Shown here in pieces: positions 8,954 through 18,900 of a DNA stretch of 64,000 nucleotides (position 1 is the stretch's first letter; every line of letters starts with the position of its first letter). The DNA comes from Candidatus Defluviicoccus seviourii (GTDB lineage: Bacteria; Pseudomonadota; Alphaproteobacteria; Rhodospirillales; Defluviicoccaceae): contig UXAT02000034.1 in NCBI GenBank assembly GCA_900609035.2, forward strand, positions 124,001 to 188,000, written 5' to 3'. Both the position numbers and the translations under genes were made by a program. The notes beneath the pieces are model-generated. The model saw only the letters and a list, made by a program, of their open reading frames with translations, did no database searches and was not told the DNA's origin.

Positions 8954-9943
8954 ATGTCCAAGACCGTCCTCGTCACCGGCGGAACAAGCCATCTCGGTAG
9001 CCACATCGCAGCGGCGCTGAAGGAGCGCGGACATTGCCCCGTTATCTTCGATGACCTAGCGGCATCGGGCGGAGCAGCGGCCGTCGACGGCGTCGCGGTT
9101 GTCAATGGCACGCTTGGCGACCGCGCGGCCCTGCACGCGGTGTTTGCCGCCCACCGCTTCGATGGGGTCATCTACGCTCCGGCCGCCGAAACGAGCGACC
9201 GCCGTGCGGCCGGTTTCGGACGTATCGGCGATCCGGTGGCCGCCATGATCGGCCTCATCGGCACCGCCTGCGAGCACGACGTCCGCCGCTTCATCCTCTC
9301 CGCCGATGGCGCGATTTTCGGCCATCCGTGCCGGCTGCCAATCGATGAAGACGAAGCGATCGAGACGACGACCAGCGCCGGCGAAGCCAACCACCTGATC
9401 GAGGAGTTGCTGGCGCGGGCGCAGGCGCTGCATGGTCTCGCCTGGACCTGCCTTCGCTACGGCGCCGCTGTCGGCTTTCATCCCGGCCGGTTTGCCGGCA
9501 TGGCCTTCGAGCCCGAAACCGGCCTGGTCGCGCGCGCGCTCGCCGTTGCTGAAGGCAGGCGCCTCTACGTCGATATCCCCGGCACGAGCTACCCGACTGC
9601 GGACGGGACGCTCGTGCGCGATTACATCCACGTCTGCGACCTGGCGGCCGCCCATGTGTCTGCCCTCGAAGCGCTTGAGAGCGGCAGTCATCGCTTCAAC
9701 GTCAGCCTCGACCGCGGCTACTCCGTGCACGAGGTGCTGGGTACCGTGCGCCGCATGACCGGTGCCACAATCCCCGCTCGTGCTGCGGCAGCGGTGGCCG
9801 GCGAGCCGCCCGCCATCGTGCTGACGGCCGCCCGGATACGCCGCGAACTCGGCTGGGTGCCGCAGTACCCCGACCTCGAATCGATTGTCGGCACCGCCTG
9901 GACGGCGCGCGACCAGCACCCACGCCGGGCGGCGGTGGCCTGA
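8954..9943 (+). CDS. NAD-dependent epimerase/dehydratase-like protein lacking the catalytic Tyr-x3-Lys
   Basis: A 329-residue extended short-chain dehydrogenase (SDR) resembling UDP-glucose 4-epimerase. It has the nucleotide motif GGTSHLGS (residues 9-16), a serine region LSADGAIFG (115-123) corresponding to the catalytic Ser/Thr loop, and a DYIHVCDLAAAHV segment typical of GalE. The expected YxxxK motif is replaced: the aligned stretch SAGEANHLIE (141-150) has Ala142 for Tyr and Asn146 for Lys. Either the enzyme is inactive, or it acts as a non-catalytic nucleotide-sugar binder. GGAG nine bases before the ATG supports the start. It follows the two glycosyltransferase genes with an 87-base gap and converges on the acyl-CoA dehydrogenase gene. 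Confidence 0.82.
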   Translation: MSKTVLVTGGTSHLGSHIAAALKERGHCPVIFDDLAASGGAAAVDGVAVVNGTLGDRAALHAVFAAHRFDGVIYAPAAETSDRRAAGFGRIGDPVAAMIGLIGTACEHDVRRFILSADGAIFGHPCRLPIDEDEAIETTTSAGEANHLIEELLARAQALHGLAWTCLRYGAAVGFHPGRFAGMAFEPETGLVARALAVAEGRRLYVDIPGTSYPTADGTLVRDYIHVCDLAAAHVSALEALESGSHRFNVSLDRGYSVHEVLGTVRRMTGATIPARAAAAVAGEPPAIVLTAARIRRELGWVPQYPDLESIVGTAWTARDQHPRRAAVA

Positions 9944-9963
9944 AGCCGCGCCGACCGGAGCGC

Positions 9964-11097
9964 TCAATCGGCGGCGATGGCGCGGCTGATCACCAAGCGC
10001 TGCACGTCGGATGTGCCCTCGTAGATCTGCGAGACGCGGACGTCGCGGAAGATCCGCTCGACCGGGAAGTCGGTAACGTAGCCGTAGCCGCCGAAGATCT
10101 GGATTGCGGTCGAACACACGCGTTCGGCCATTTCCGAGGCAAACAGCTTCGCCATCGACGCCTCCTTGAGGCAGGGCAGCCCTCCATCCCGCAGCTCCGC
10201 AGCGCGCATCACGAGTAGGTGCGCCGCATCGATCTGGGTTGCCATGTCGGCCAAGCGGAACGCGACCGACTGGTGGGCGATGATCGGCTTGCCGAAGGTC
10301 TCCCGCTCGCGCGCATAAGCGAGTGCCGCCTCGTAGGCCGCACGCGCCATGCCGACCGACTGCGAGGCGATGCCGATCCGCCCGCCTTCGAGGTTGCTGA
10401 GCGCAATTCGATAGCCCTGGCCCTCTTCGCCCAGGCGATGCTCGGCTGAAAGCCGCATGTCCTCGAACGTAATCTGCGCCGTATCCGAGGCACGCTGGCC
10501 CATCTTCTCCTCAACGCGGCTGACAATGTAGCCTGGCGTATCGGTCGGCACGATGAAGGCCGTGATGCCGCGCTTGCCGAGCGCGGGGTCGGTCACCGCG
10601 AAGGCGATGGCAATCTGCGCCGTCTTGCCAGACGTAATGAACTGCTTGACACCGTTGAGCACGTAGCCGTCGCCGTCGCGCTGGGCGCGGGTGCGCAGGT
10701 TGGCCGCGTCCGATCCGGCCTGCGGTTCGGTCAGGCAGAACGCGCCCAACCATTCCCCGCGCGCCATCGGCCGCAGGAACTTCTCCTTCTGCTCCGTGCT
10801 GCCGAACTTGTAGATCGGCATGCAGGCGACCGAATTGTGCACGCTCATGATCGTCGAGCAGGCCCCGTCACCGGCCGCGATCTCTTCAAGCGCGAGCGCG
10901 TAGGCAATGCTATCGGCACCGGCGCCGTCCCATTCATCGGGGACGACCATGCCGAGCAGGCCGAGTTCGCCCATCTTGCGGATCGCATCGGCGGGAAAGG
11001 TATGCGTGCGGTCCCACTCGGCCGCATGCGGTGCCAACTCCTCGCGTGCAAACGCGCGCGCCATGTCCCGGATCATTGTTTGTTCTTCGGTCAACAT
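9964..11097 (-). CDS. Acyl-CoA dehydrogenase (short/branched-chain type)
   Basis: A 377-residue flavoprotein that would oxidise an acyl-CoA to the 2-enoyl-CoA and pass electrons to electron-transfer flavoprotein. Seen are the N-terminal helical domain from [13 protein letters not shown], the FAD/substrate strand [13 protein letters not shown], the ITSGK loop, and the C-terminal helical domain with FGGYGY. The catalytic base is in IYEGTSDVQ near the end (Glu in YEGT), the position used by short- and medium-chain and isobutyryl enzymes. The reading frame stays open another 600 codons upstream, but that part is antisense to icmF. The ATG at 11097 fits the family N-terminus. Divergence from icmF suggests joint use in branched or short acyl-CoA catabolism. 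Confidence 0.92.
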   Translation of the reverse strand: MLTEEQTMIRDMARAFAREELAPHAAEWDRTHTFPADAIRKMGELGLLGMVVPDEWDGAGADSIAYALALEEIAAGDGACSTIMSVHNSVACMPIYKFGSTEQKEKFLRPMARGEWLGAFCLTEPQAGSDAANLRTRAQRDGDGYVLNGVKQFITSGKTAQIAIAFAVTDPALGKRGITAFIVPTDTPGYIVSRVEEKMGQRASDTAQITFEDMRLSAEHRLGEEGQGYRIALSNLEGGRIGIASQSVGMARAAYEAALAYARERETFGKPIIAHQSVAFRLADMATQIDAAHLLVMRAAELRDGGLPCLKEASMAKLFASEMAERVCSTAIQIFGGYGYVTDFPVERIFRDVRVSQIYEGTSDVQRLVISRAIAAD

Positions 11098-11249
11098 TTT
11101 CTCATCCCTGTTCTTGAGGCGGGCACGCCTGCTGCCGGATGTCCCGCCAGCCGCGACCACCCTTTCATACCGGCACCGGCCGCGGATATACTGTGCTCGC
11201 CGTGCCGCGGCCAAGCCCGCTGATGGGTGCACTTGCGAACACCGGGCAT

Positions 11250-11265
11250 TGCGCCGGACGGCGCA
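11250..11265. promoter_or_regulatory. Palindrome in the acd/icmF divergent region
   Basis: TGCGCC-GGAC-GGCGCA is a perfect 6-bp inverted repeat with a 4-base spacer. It lies 12 bases before a TATATT that could be an icmF -10 element. An operator for a shared regulator is one reading. No regulator gene is adjacent. Confidence 0.25.
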
Positions 11266-11328
11266 CGGTCGTAGCTTTATATTAGAGCCTTTGCAGGCAA
11301 GAAGAATCAATGGGTCTCGGAGGTCGCT

Positions 11329-14300
11329 GTGCCTGATGATGTTGTTGTGCTCGAAAAGAAGGTGAACCTGCAAACCGGACAGCAGGCCGCGCCAGCGGAA
11401 GCAAGAAGCGGGCGCAGCAATCCGATCCGCTTTGTCACCGCCGCCAGCCTGTTCGACGGTCACGACGCCGCCATCAACATCGTTCGCCGCGTTCTGCAGT
11501 CGGCCGGCGCCGAGGTCATCCATCTCGGCCATAACCGCGCCGTCGACGAGATCGTGACCGCAGCCCTGCAGGAGGATGTCCAGGGCATCGCGCTCAGCTC
11601 GTATCAGGGCGGGCACATGGAGTTCTTCAAGTACATGCTCGACCTCCTGCGCGAGCGTGGCGGCCACGAGATCAAGGTTTTCGGTGGCGGCGGCGGCGTG
11701 ATCGTGCCCGAGGAAGTCGCGGAACTGCATGCCTACGGCGTGGCACGCATCTACACGCCGGAAGACGGCCGCCATATGGGCCTGCAGGGCATGATCGAGG
11801 ACATGATGGCGCGGTGCGACTTTTCGCTCTCCGCCAACCTGCCCAGCGATTTCCAAGCCCTCTCGCAGGGCAACACCCGCGACCTTGCGCGCGTAATCAC
11901 TGCGCTCCAAGACGGCGCGCTGGACGATTCCCGCCGGGAGGAGCTGTATGCGCTGGCCCACCGGCGCGCTGTCGTTCCCGTGCTCGGCATCACCGGCACC
12001 GGCGGCGCCGGCAAATCCTCGCTCACGGATGAGCTGATCCGCCGCTTCCGCATGTACACGAACGAACCGCGGATCGCGATCATCGCCATCGACCCGTCGC
12101 GACGCAAGACCGGCGGCGCCCTGTTGGGCGACCGCATCCGGATGAACGCGATCGAGGCCCCGAACGTCTACATGCGCTCGATCGCGACCAGGGATACCGG
12201 CCAGGAGGTCCCTGCGGCGCTCACCGACATGATCGCTGCCTGCAAGGCGGCCGGCTTCCAGCTCGTCATCGTCGAGACGCCCGGCATCGGCCAGGGTGAC
12301 GCCGGCATCGTGCCCTTTGTCGACCTCTCCCTCTATGTCATGACGCCCGAATACGGCGCCGCGTCGCAGTTGGAGAAGATCGACATGCTCGACTTCGCCG
12401 ACTTCGTCGCCATCAACAAGTTCGACCGCCAGGGCGCCCAGGATGCGTTGCGCGACGTCGCCAAGCAGTTGCAGCGCAACCGCGAGGCCTTCATGACGCC
12501 GCTTGAAGAGATGCCCGTGTTCGGCACCATCGCCGCCCGCTTCAACGACCGCGGCGTCACCGCCATTCACCGTGACCTGATCGGGCAGTTCAACAACAAG
12601 AGCCTGGGCCGCTGGGAAACCACGGCACCGCAGGTGACCGAGCGCGCTTCCGACGCCGGCGCCGGGATCGTACCGGCGGCGCGCCGGCGCTACCTGGCTG
12701 AAATCGCCGATACCGTGCGCACCTATCATCGCGCCATCGCGCATCAGGTGCGCATTGCCCGCGAGCGCCAAGCCGCGCGCAAGACCAAGGAGCTGCTGGC
12801 GGCATCGGGCCGCAGCGCGGCCGCCGTTGATGACCTCGTGGCCGCAAAGGAAAGTGAACTCGACCCGCGCTGCCGCAAGCTCCTCGAAATGTGGCCGACG
12901 GTGGTCAAGGCCTACACGGGCGATGAGTACGTCGTGCGGATGCGAGACAAGGAAACGCGCACCGCCCTCGCGCACACCTCGCTATCGGGTTTGCGCATCC
13001 CCAAGGTGGCACTCCCCCGCTACGAGGATGACGGCGAACTCCTGAGCTGGCTCCTGCGCGAGAACGTGCCGGGCGCGTTCCCCTACACCGCCGGCGTGTT
13101 CGCCTTCAAGCGTGAGGGCGAGGACCCGACCCGGATGTTCGCCGGCGAAGGTGACCCCTTCCGCACCAACCGGCGTTTCAAGTACCTCTCGCGCGACTCG
13201 GCCGCTAAACGGCTGTCGACCGCGTTCGATTCCGTCACCCTTTACGGCTTCGACCCCAACGAGCGGCCGGACATCTACGGCAAGATCGGCAATTCCGGCG
13301 TCTCGATCGCAACGCTCGACGACATCAAGGAACTCTACAGCGGATTCGATCTGTGCGATCCGACGACTTCGGTGTCGATGACCATCAACGGCCCGGCACC
13401 GTCGATCCTGGCGATGTTCTTCAATGCCGCCATCGACCAGCAGATCGGCCGCTTCGAATCGGAGAACGGGCGCAAGCCAACGGAAGAAGAGGCGCTCAAG
13501 ATTCGGACCTGGGTGCTGCAGAACGTCCGCGGCACCGTTCAGGCCGACATCTTGAAGGAGGATCAGGGGCAGAATACCTGCATCTTCTCAACCGAATTCG
13601 CGCTCAAGATGATGGCCGATATTCAGGAATACTTTGTCCACCATCAGGTGCGCAATTTCTATTCGGTCTCGATCTCAGGCTATCATATTGCCGAAGCCGG
13701 CGCTAACCCGATCAGCCAGCTGGCATTCACGCTTGCCAACGGTTTTACGTATGTCGAGGCGTATCTGGCGCGCGGAATGCACATCGATGACTTCGCGCCG
13801 AACCTGTCGTTCTTCTTCTCCGCCGGCATGGAACCGGAATACTCGGTCATGGGCCGGGTCGCCCGGAGGATCTGGTCGACCGCACTGCGCTTCAAGTACG
13901 GAGCCAACGAACGCTCGCAGAAGCTGAAGTACCACACGCAGACCTCGGGGCGGTCGCTGCATGCGCAGGAGTACGACTTCAACGACGTCCGCACCACGCT
14001 GCAGGCCTTGATCGCGACCTACGACAACACCAACAGCCTGCACACCAATGCCTACGACGAGGCGATCACGACGCCGACCGAGGAGAGTTCGCGCCGCGCG
14101 CTCGCGATCCAGCTCATCATCAATCGCGAGTGGGGATTGGCGAAGAACGAGAACCCCAATCAGGGCTCGTTCATCATCGAGGAACTCACTGACCTCGTCG
14201 AGGAGGCAGTGCTGAAGGAGTTCGAGCGGATTTCGGAGCGCGGCGGCGTCCTGGGCGCCATGGAAACCGGCTATCAGCGCGGCCGCATCCAGGAGGAGTC

Positions 14301-14625
14301 GCTTTACTACGAGCGCAAGAAGCACGACGGCTCATATCCGATCATCGGCGTCAATACGTTCCTCAATCCGCACGGAACGACGCTGGTGACGCCGGAACTG
14401 GCGCGCTCGACAGAGGAGGAAAAGCAGAACCAGCTCGACCGCCTGCGCGCATTCCAGGAGCGCGGCAGCTCCCAAGTCGAGGCGATGACGCGACGCCTCA
14501 AGGAAACGGCGGTGGAAGGCGGCAACTTGTTCGCGGTGCTGATCGATGCCGTGCGGGTGCTGTCCCTGGGTCAGATCAGCGAAGCCCTGTTCGAGGTCGG
14601 CGGCAAATACCGGAGGAGCATGTAA
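11329..14625 (+). CDS. icmF: Fused isobutyryl-CoA mutase IcmF (B12 domain, MeaI-type GTPase, mutase)
   Basis: A 1098-residue protein interconverting isobutyryl-CoA and n-butyryl-CoA by an adenosylcobalamin radical mechanism, with its own G-protein chaperone. The N-terminal cobalamin domain has FDGHDAA (His45 as lower axial ligand). The GTPase domain has the P-loop GTGGAGKSS (223-231) and NKFD (363-366). The mutase domain fills the C-terminal half. Two substrate-selecting positions agree with IcmF rather than methylmalonyl-CoA mutase: FRTNRRF has Phe617 where mutases for methylmalonyl-CoA have Tyr, and DQGQNT has Gln748 in place of Arg (my motif alignment). The GTG start has GGAGGT four bases upstream. 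Repression or activation cannot be read from the sequence. It is divergent from an acyl-CoA dehydrogenase gene. Confidence 0.95.
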   Translation: MPDDVVVLEKKVNLQTGQQAAPAEARSGRSNPIRFVTAASLFDGHDAAINIVRRVLQSAGAEVIHLGHNRAVDEIVTAALQEDVQGIALSSYQGGHMEFFKYMLDLLRERGGHEIKVFGGGGGVIVPEEVAELHAYGVARIYTPEDGRHMGLQGMIEDMMARCDFSLSANLPSDFQALSQGNTRDLARVITALQDGALDDSRREELYALAHRRAVVPVLGITGTGGAGKSSLTDELIRRFRMYTNEPRIAIIAIDPSRRKTGGALLGDRIRMNAIEAPNVYMRSIATRDTGQEVPAALTDMIAACKAAGFQLVIVETPGIGQGDAGIVPFVDLSLYVMTPEYGAASQLEKIDMLDFADFVAINKFDRQGAQDALRDVAKQLQRNREAFMTPLEEMPVFGTIAARFNDRGVTAIHRDLIGQFNNKSLGRWETTAPQVTERASDAGAGIVPAARRRYLAEIADTVRTYHRAIAHQVRIARERQAARKTKELLAASGRSAAAVDDLVAAKESELDPRCRKLLEMWPTVVKAYTGDEYVVRMRDKETRTALAHTSLSGLRIPKVALPRYEDDGELLSWLLRENVPGAFPYTAGVFAFKREGEDPTRMFAGEGDPFRTNRRFKYLSRDSAAKRLSTAFDSVTLYGFDPNERPDIYGKIGNSGVSIATLDDIKELYSGFDLCDPTTSVSMTINGPAPSILAMFFNAAIDQQIGRFESENGRKPTEEEALKIRTWVLQNVRGTVQADILKEDQGQNTCIFSTEFALKMMADIQEYFVHHQVRNFYSVSISGYHIAEAGANPISQLAFTLANGFTYVEAYLARGMHIDDFAPNLSFFFSAGMEPEYSVMGRVARRIWSTALRFKYGANERSQKLKYHTQTSGRSLHAQEYDFNDVRTTLQALIATYDNTNSLHTNAYDEAITTPTEESSRRALAIQLIINREWGLAKNENPNQGSFIIEELTDLVEEAVLKEFERISERGGVLGAMETGYQRGRIQEESLYYERKKHDGSYPIIGVNTFLNPHGTTLVTPELARSTEEEKQNQLDRLRAFQERGSSQVEAMTRRLKETAVEGGNLFAVLIDAVRVLSLGQISEALFEVGGKYRRSM

Positions 14626-14670
14626 GGAGAGCAAGCGGGACGTCACCTTCAGCACCGAATACGGAGATTG

Positions 14671-15267
14671 ATGATGCAGATGAGACGCCCCTGGCCGGCG
14701 AGGGTTCTTTTTGCCCTGGCGCTCCTCTGGCTCACCGGTACCGCCCGCGCCGACGACGTCAAGGATGCGATGGCGGAAGCTCTGCGCGCCTATGAAGCGG
14801 GCGAGTATACGACAGCCGCCGGTCAACTTGATTACGCCGCCCAGCTCGTCCGCCAGCTCAAAGGCGGACGGCTGGAGACCTTGCTGCCGGAGCCGGTCGC
14901 CGGCTGGACGGGCGCCAAGAAGGAGGTGGCAGCAACCTCGATGTTCGGCGGCGGGACGTCCGTCGAGCGCGCGTACACGAAACTCGACTCCCGGATTACG
15001 GTTCAGATCATTGGCGACGCACCGATGCTGCAGGGGCTGATGATGATGTTCGGCAATCCGGCGATGCTGCAAGGCAACGCCAAGCTGCAAACGATCAAGG
15101 GCCAGCGCGCCATCGTGCAGATTGAGCCGAACGGGACCGACGGCGAACTGTCGATCGCCGTCGGCCAGCGCTTTCTGGTCAAGATCACTGGCAACCGGAT
15201 CTCGCGGGACGACCTGATCGCGTTTGCGCAAACGATCGACTACGAGGAACTCGCCAAGACCAACTGA
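14671..15267 (+). CDS. Secreted protein of unknown function
   Basis: A protein of 199 residues that starts with a clear signal peptide (basic MRRPWPAR, hydrophobic VLFALALLWL, cleavage near TARA-DD). The mature part has an N-terminal helical stretch resembling half a TPR (AMAEALRAYEAGEYTTAAGQL), then a region with strands and several methionines (MLQGLMMMFGNPAMLQG). I do not recognise the family. It follows icmF by 45 bases and may be co-transcribed, though a functional link is not evident. The ATG at 14671 was chosen over the TTG at 14668 and the ATG at 14674. GGAG lies just upstream. Confidence 0.75.
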   Translation: MMQMRRPWPARVLFALALLWLTGTARADDVKDAMAEALRAYEAGEYTTAAGQLDYAAQLVRQLKGGRLETLLPEPVAGWTGAKKEVAATSMFGGGTSVERAYTKLDSRITVQIIGDAPMLQGLMMMFGNPAMLQGNAKLQTIKGQRAIVQIEPNGTDGELSIAVGQRFLVKITGNRISRDDLIAFAQTIDYEELAKTN

Positions 15268-15321
15268 CGTTGTCGCCGGCGGCCCGCACCTGCGCGGCCG
15301 TCCTCTTTACCAGGAACGGCC

Positions 15322-15840
15322 ATGACCGCAGGCGACACTCGCACGACCGGAGCGCCCTTTCTTGACGGGCCGAGCGCGGCGAACGGCTTCCTCGGCGGCC
15401 ACACGGCTCTGCTTGCCGCAAGCTATCTGCGTGTCACCGGCCAGCCGCTGATCGACCCGGAGGTGTCGGCAGCTGATGCCGGCCGTTGGCTGTTTGAAGC
15501 ACCGTTCGCGATCCTGTCGCACGGAACAGATGCCGATCCGCTGTTCACTTATGGCAATCGCTGCGCGCTCCGCGTGTTCGAGCTAACCTGGCCGGAGCTG
15601 ATTGCGCTGCCGTCGCGGCTGTCGGCGGAACCGATCAACCAGGCCGAACGCGCCCGCTTGCTAGCGCGCGTCCGCGACCACGGCTTCATTGACGACTATG
15701 CCGGCGTCCGCATCTCGCGCACCGGCCGCCGCTTTCTCATCCGTGACGCGATCGTCTGGAACCTCAAGAGCGAGAGCGGCGACTACTGTGGCCAGGCGGC
15801 ACGGTTCGAGCACTGGGAGCCGCTGCCGACGACGCCTTGA
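15322..15840 (+). CDS. MEKHLA domain-containing protein
   Basis: A 172-residue cytosolic protein that is almost entirely a MEKHLA domain, a PAS-like fold. The characteristic stretch is FAILSHGTDADPLFTYGN followed by CALRVFELTWPEL, PSRLSAEP, RLLARVRDHGF and GVRISRTGRRFLI, with a closing GDYCGQAARF. In bacteria these stand-alone proteins are uncharacterised, while in plants and algae the domain occurs in larger regulators. A sensory or small-ligand-binding role is inferred from the fold only. It lies 54 bases after the secreted protein gene, with AGGA upstream of the ATG. Confidence 0.88.
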   Translation: MTAGDTRTTGAPFLDGPSAANGFLGGHTALLAASYLRVTGQPLIDPEVSAADAGRWLFEAPFAILSHGTDADPLFTYGNRCALRVFELTWPELIALPSRLSAEPINQAERARLLARVRDHGFIDDYAGVRISRTGRRFLIRDAIVWNLKSESGDYCGQAARFEHWEPLPTTP

Positions 15841-15980
15841 GGGCGCGCTAAGGACATGACGGCGGCGCCGAAAGGCCCTAAACCTCATCGCCACTGACGA
15901 CAGCCCGCCCCCGATCGCGGAGCCGACAATCCGCGCGCCGGCCACACGGCGCTCAGTTGCTGACGATGAGGCTTTGCCCG

Positions 15981-18900
15981 ATGACGGAAACCGCGCCCCC
16001 GCTCCTGCTCGAAGACGCGCTCGACTTTGCCGATCTTTATGACGACGAGGGGCTGGCCAAGCTCGATCGAGCCTTCCTCCGCTTCCTCGATAGCGCGGAC
16101 CAAGCGCTTGCGGCATCCTTGACGGCGGCGCGGGCGGCGCCTAATTCACTGGCCGCTGCGCCCGAGTCCGAGCTGCTGCTGGCCCTGGCACCGCACCTCG
16201 ACGCCTTCGTCGCCCGGCTGTTCGGGATTGAACCAGAGCTGAAGGCAGCGGCCGACCGCCACCACCAGCTGGCGCCGCTCTATACCTGCCGGCGGCTGTT
16301 CGTGCAGCGGCGCGCGGCCAAGGCGTTTACGGCCGAGGAAGCCGCAACATTCGACGGCCCGGCACTGGCAAAATCCCTGGCCGCACGCTTGGGCCGTCCC
16401 CTCGACTCCCTGTCCTTTGCGACGGCGGTCCTCGCCTGGATGGAGGACGAGGCAGCTAACAAGGCAGATCTCGATCTCGCCAGCCGCTACGCCGCCTGGG
16501 TGGTGCTGAGTCCCGCCGGCCGTCGGCTCTACCCGGACGACGTGTTGTTCCGGGTCCCCGGCAAGGTTGAGCACCAATCGCTTGTCCCGCAAGCGACAAT
16601 CGATCTCTCCGGCGCACCGGCTGCAGTGACTGCCGCACACCACACGCTCGCCCGCGACGGGTTCGCACTGACCGATCAAGGCACCGATCTCGCCGGCGCC
16701 TTGAGCGAGAGCAGCTACTGCATCCTCTGCCACCACCAGGGCCGCGATTCCTGCTCCAAGGGCCTGAAGGACAAGAAGACCGGCGCCTACACCAAGAACC
16801 CGTTGGGCGTCACCATCCCCGGCTGCCCGCTGGAGGAGAAGATCTCGGAGATGCACGAGGCGAAGAACGAGGGCCTCGTCATTGCCGCCCTCGCAATCGC
16901 CTGTATCGACAATCCGATGCTGGCCGCCACCGGCCATCGCATCTGCAACGACTGCATGAAGGCCTGCATCTACCAGAAGCAGGACCCGGTCAATATTCCC
17001 CAGGTCGAAACGCGTGTGTTGAAGGACGTGCTGGCGCTGCCGTGGGGCTTCGAAATCTACAGCCTGCTGACGCGCTGGAATCCCTTGAACGTGCGACGTC
17101 CGCTGCCACTTCCCGCTTCCGGCTACAAGGTCCTGGTGGTGGGCCTTGGCCCGGCCGGTTTCAGTCTCGCCCATCACCTGATGAACGCCGGGCACGCGGT
17201 GACAGCGGTCGATGGTGCCAAGATCGAGCCGCTGCCGGCCGAACTCTCCGGCGTCGACCAGCTTGGCCACCGGGTGCCGTTCCGCCCGATCCGCGATGTC
17301 GGCGAGCTGTACGAGGACCTCGACGACCGCGTCATGGCTGGCTTCGGCGGCGTCGCCGAATACGGCATCACCGTCCGCTGGGACAAAAACTTCCTGAAAG
17401 TAATCCGCCTGCTCCTGGAACGGCGGCAGCGGCTGACCATGCTCGGCGGCACCCGCTTTGGCAGCGCAATCACGGCCGAGTCCGCGTTCGCGATGGGCTT
17501 TGACCACATCGCGCTCGCCGCCGGCGCCGGCAAGCCAACCCTGCTTGGCATCCCGAACGAACTCGCCCGCGGCGTCCGCCAGGCGTCCGACTTCCTGATG
17601 GCGCTGCAGCTGACCGGTGCGGCCAAGCTCGGCTCTGTCGCCAATCTGCAGATCCGGCTGCCGATCGTCGTCGTCGGCGGCGGGCTAACGGCGATCGACA
17701 CCGCCACCGAAGCCCTCACCTACTATGTCCGCCAGGTCGAGAAGTTCCGCCAGCGCTATGAGATCCTTGTCGAAGCGGAAGGGAGCGAGGCGGTCCGTGC
17801 GACGTGGACGGCGGAAGACAAGGTGATCGCGGACGAGTTCCTCGCGCATGCGCAGGCACTCGGCGAGGAACGGGAGGCGGCCAGGCGGGAGGGGCGGCCG
17901 CCCGCGTTCATCCCGCTGCTGAACGCCTGGGGCGGCTCGACCATTGCCTATCGGCGGCGGATGGTCGATGCACCGAGCTACACGCTGAACCACGAGGAAA
18001 TCATCAAGGCGCTCGAACAGGGCGTTCGTTTTGCCGAGCTCTTGGCGCCGAAGGAGATCCTGCTCGATGATTTCGGCCACGTGAGGGCCTTTCGCCTCGC
18101 CCGCCAGCGGATCGGCGACAGCGGCCGGCCAGAGCCCTCCGGTGACGAGGTCGAGCTGCCCGCACGCACGATCCTCGTTGCCGCCGGCACACAGCCCAAC
18201 ACCGTGCTCGCACGCGAGCACCCGGGTTTCGCCGCGCTCGACGGCAAGTATTTCGCTGCCGTGGACGAGACTGGCGCAGCGGCGAAGCCGGAGCGCTCGA
18301 CGAAGCCGGCGACACCGCACGTGCTGATGCAGTTCCATGCCGACGGCCGGGCGATGAGTTTTTTCGGTGACCTCCACCCCTCCTACGCCGGCAATGTGGT
18401 GAAGGCGCTCGCGAGTGCCAAACAGGGCTATCCGGTCGTGGACCGCGCCCTGCGTCGGCGAGCACCGGAGCCGGTCGCGCCGGACGCCTTGGCGGCGCAG
18501 TTGAACGACGCGCTGCGCCCGACCGTTATCGCCGTCAAGCCGCTGACGACGACCGCCCACGAGATCACTGTCCGCGCACCTTTTGCGGCCCACGCGTACG
18601 GTCCTGGCCAGTTCTTCCGCGTCCAGAATTTCGAGGCCAATGCGCCGCGCGCGAACGGCACCACGCTGGCGATGGAGGCGGTGGCCCTTACGGGAGCCAT
18701 GATCGACCGGGAGGAGGGCCTGATTTCCCTGATCGCGCTTGATATGGGCGGCTCGACCAGCCTGTTGCCGCTGCTCAAGGCCGGCGAGCGGATCGTTCTG
18801 ATGGGTCCGACCGGTGCGGTAACCGAGACCGAGCACAACGAGACGGTGCTGCTCGCCGGCGGCGGCGTCGGCAACGCTGAACTGCTGTCGATGAAGACCG

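Noticed and set aside
11278..11283. TATATT as icmF -10 element
   Set aside because: The nearest -35-like TTGCGC (11249-11254) is 23 bases away, too far for a usual promoter. Left as a note in the palindrome entry.
11098..12975. Upstream extension of the acyl-CoA dehydrogenase reading frame (about 626 codons)
   Set aside because: It is antisense to icmF, has no resemblance to any domain of the dehydrogenase, and the family N-terminus begins at the ATG at 11097.
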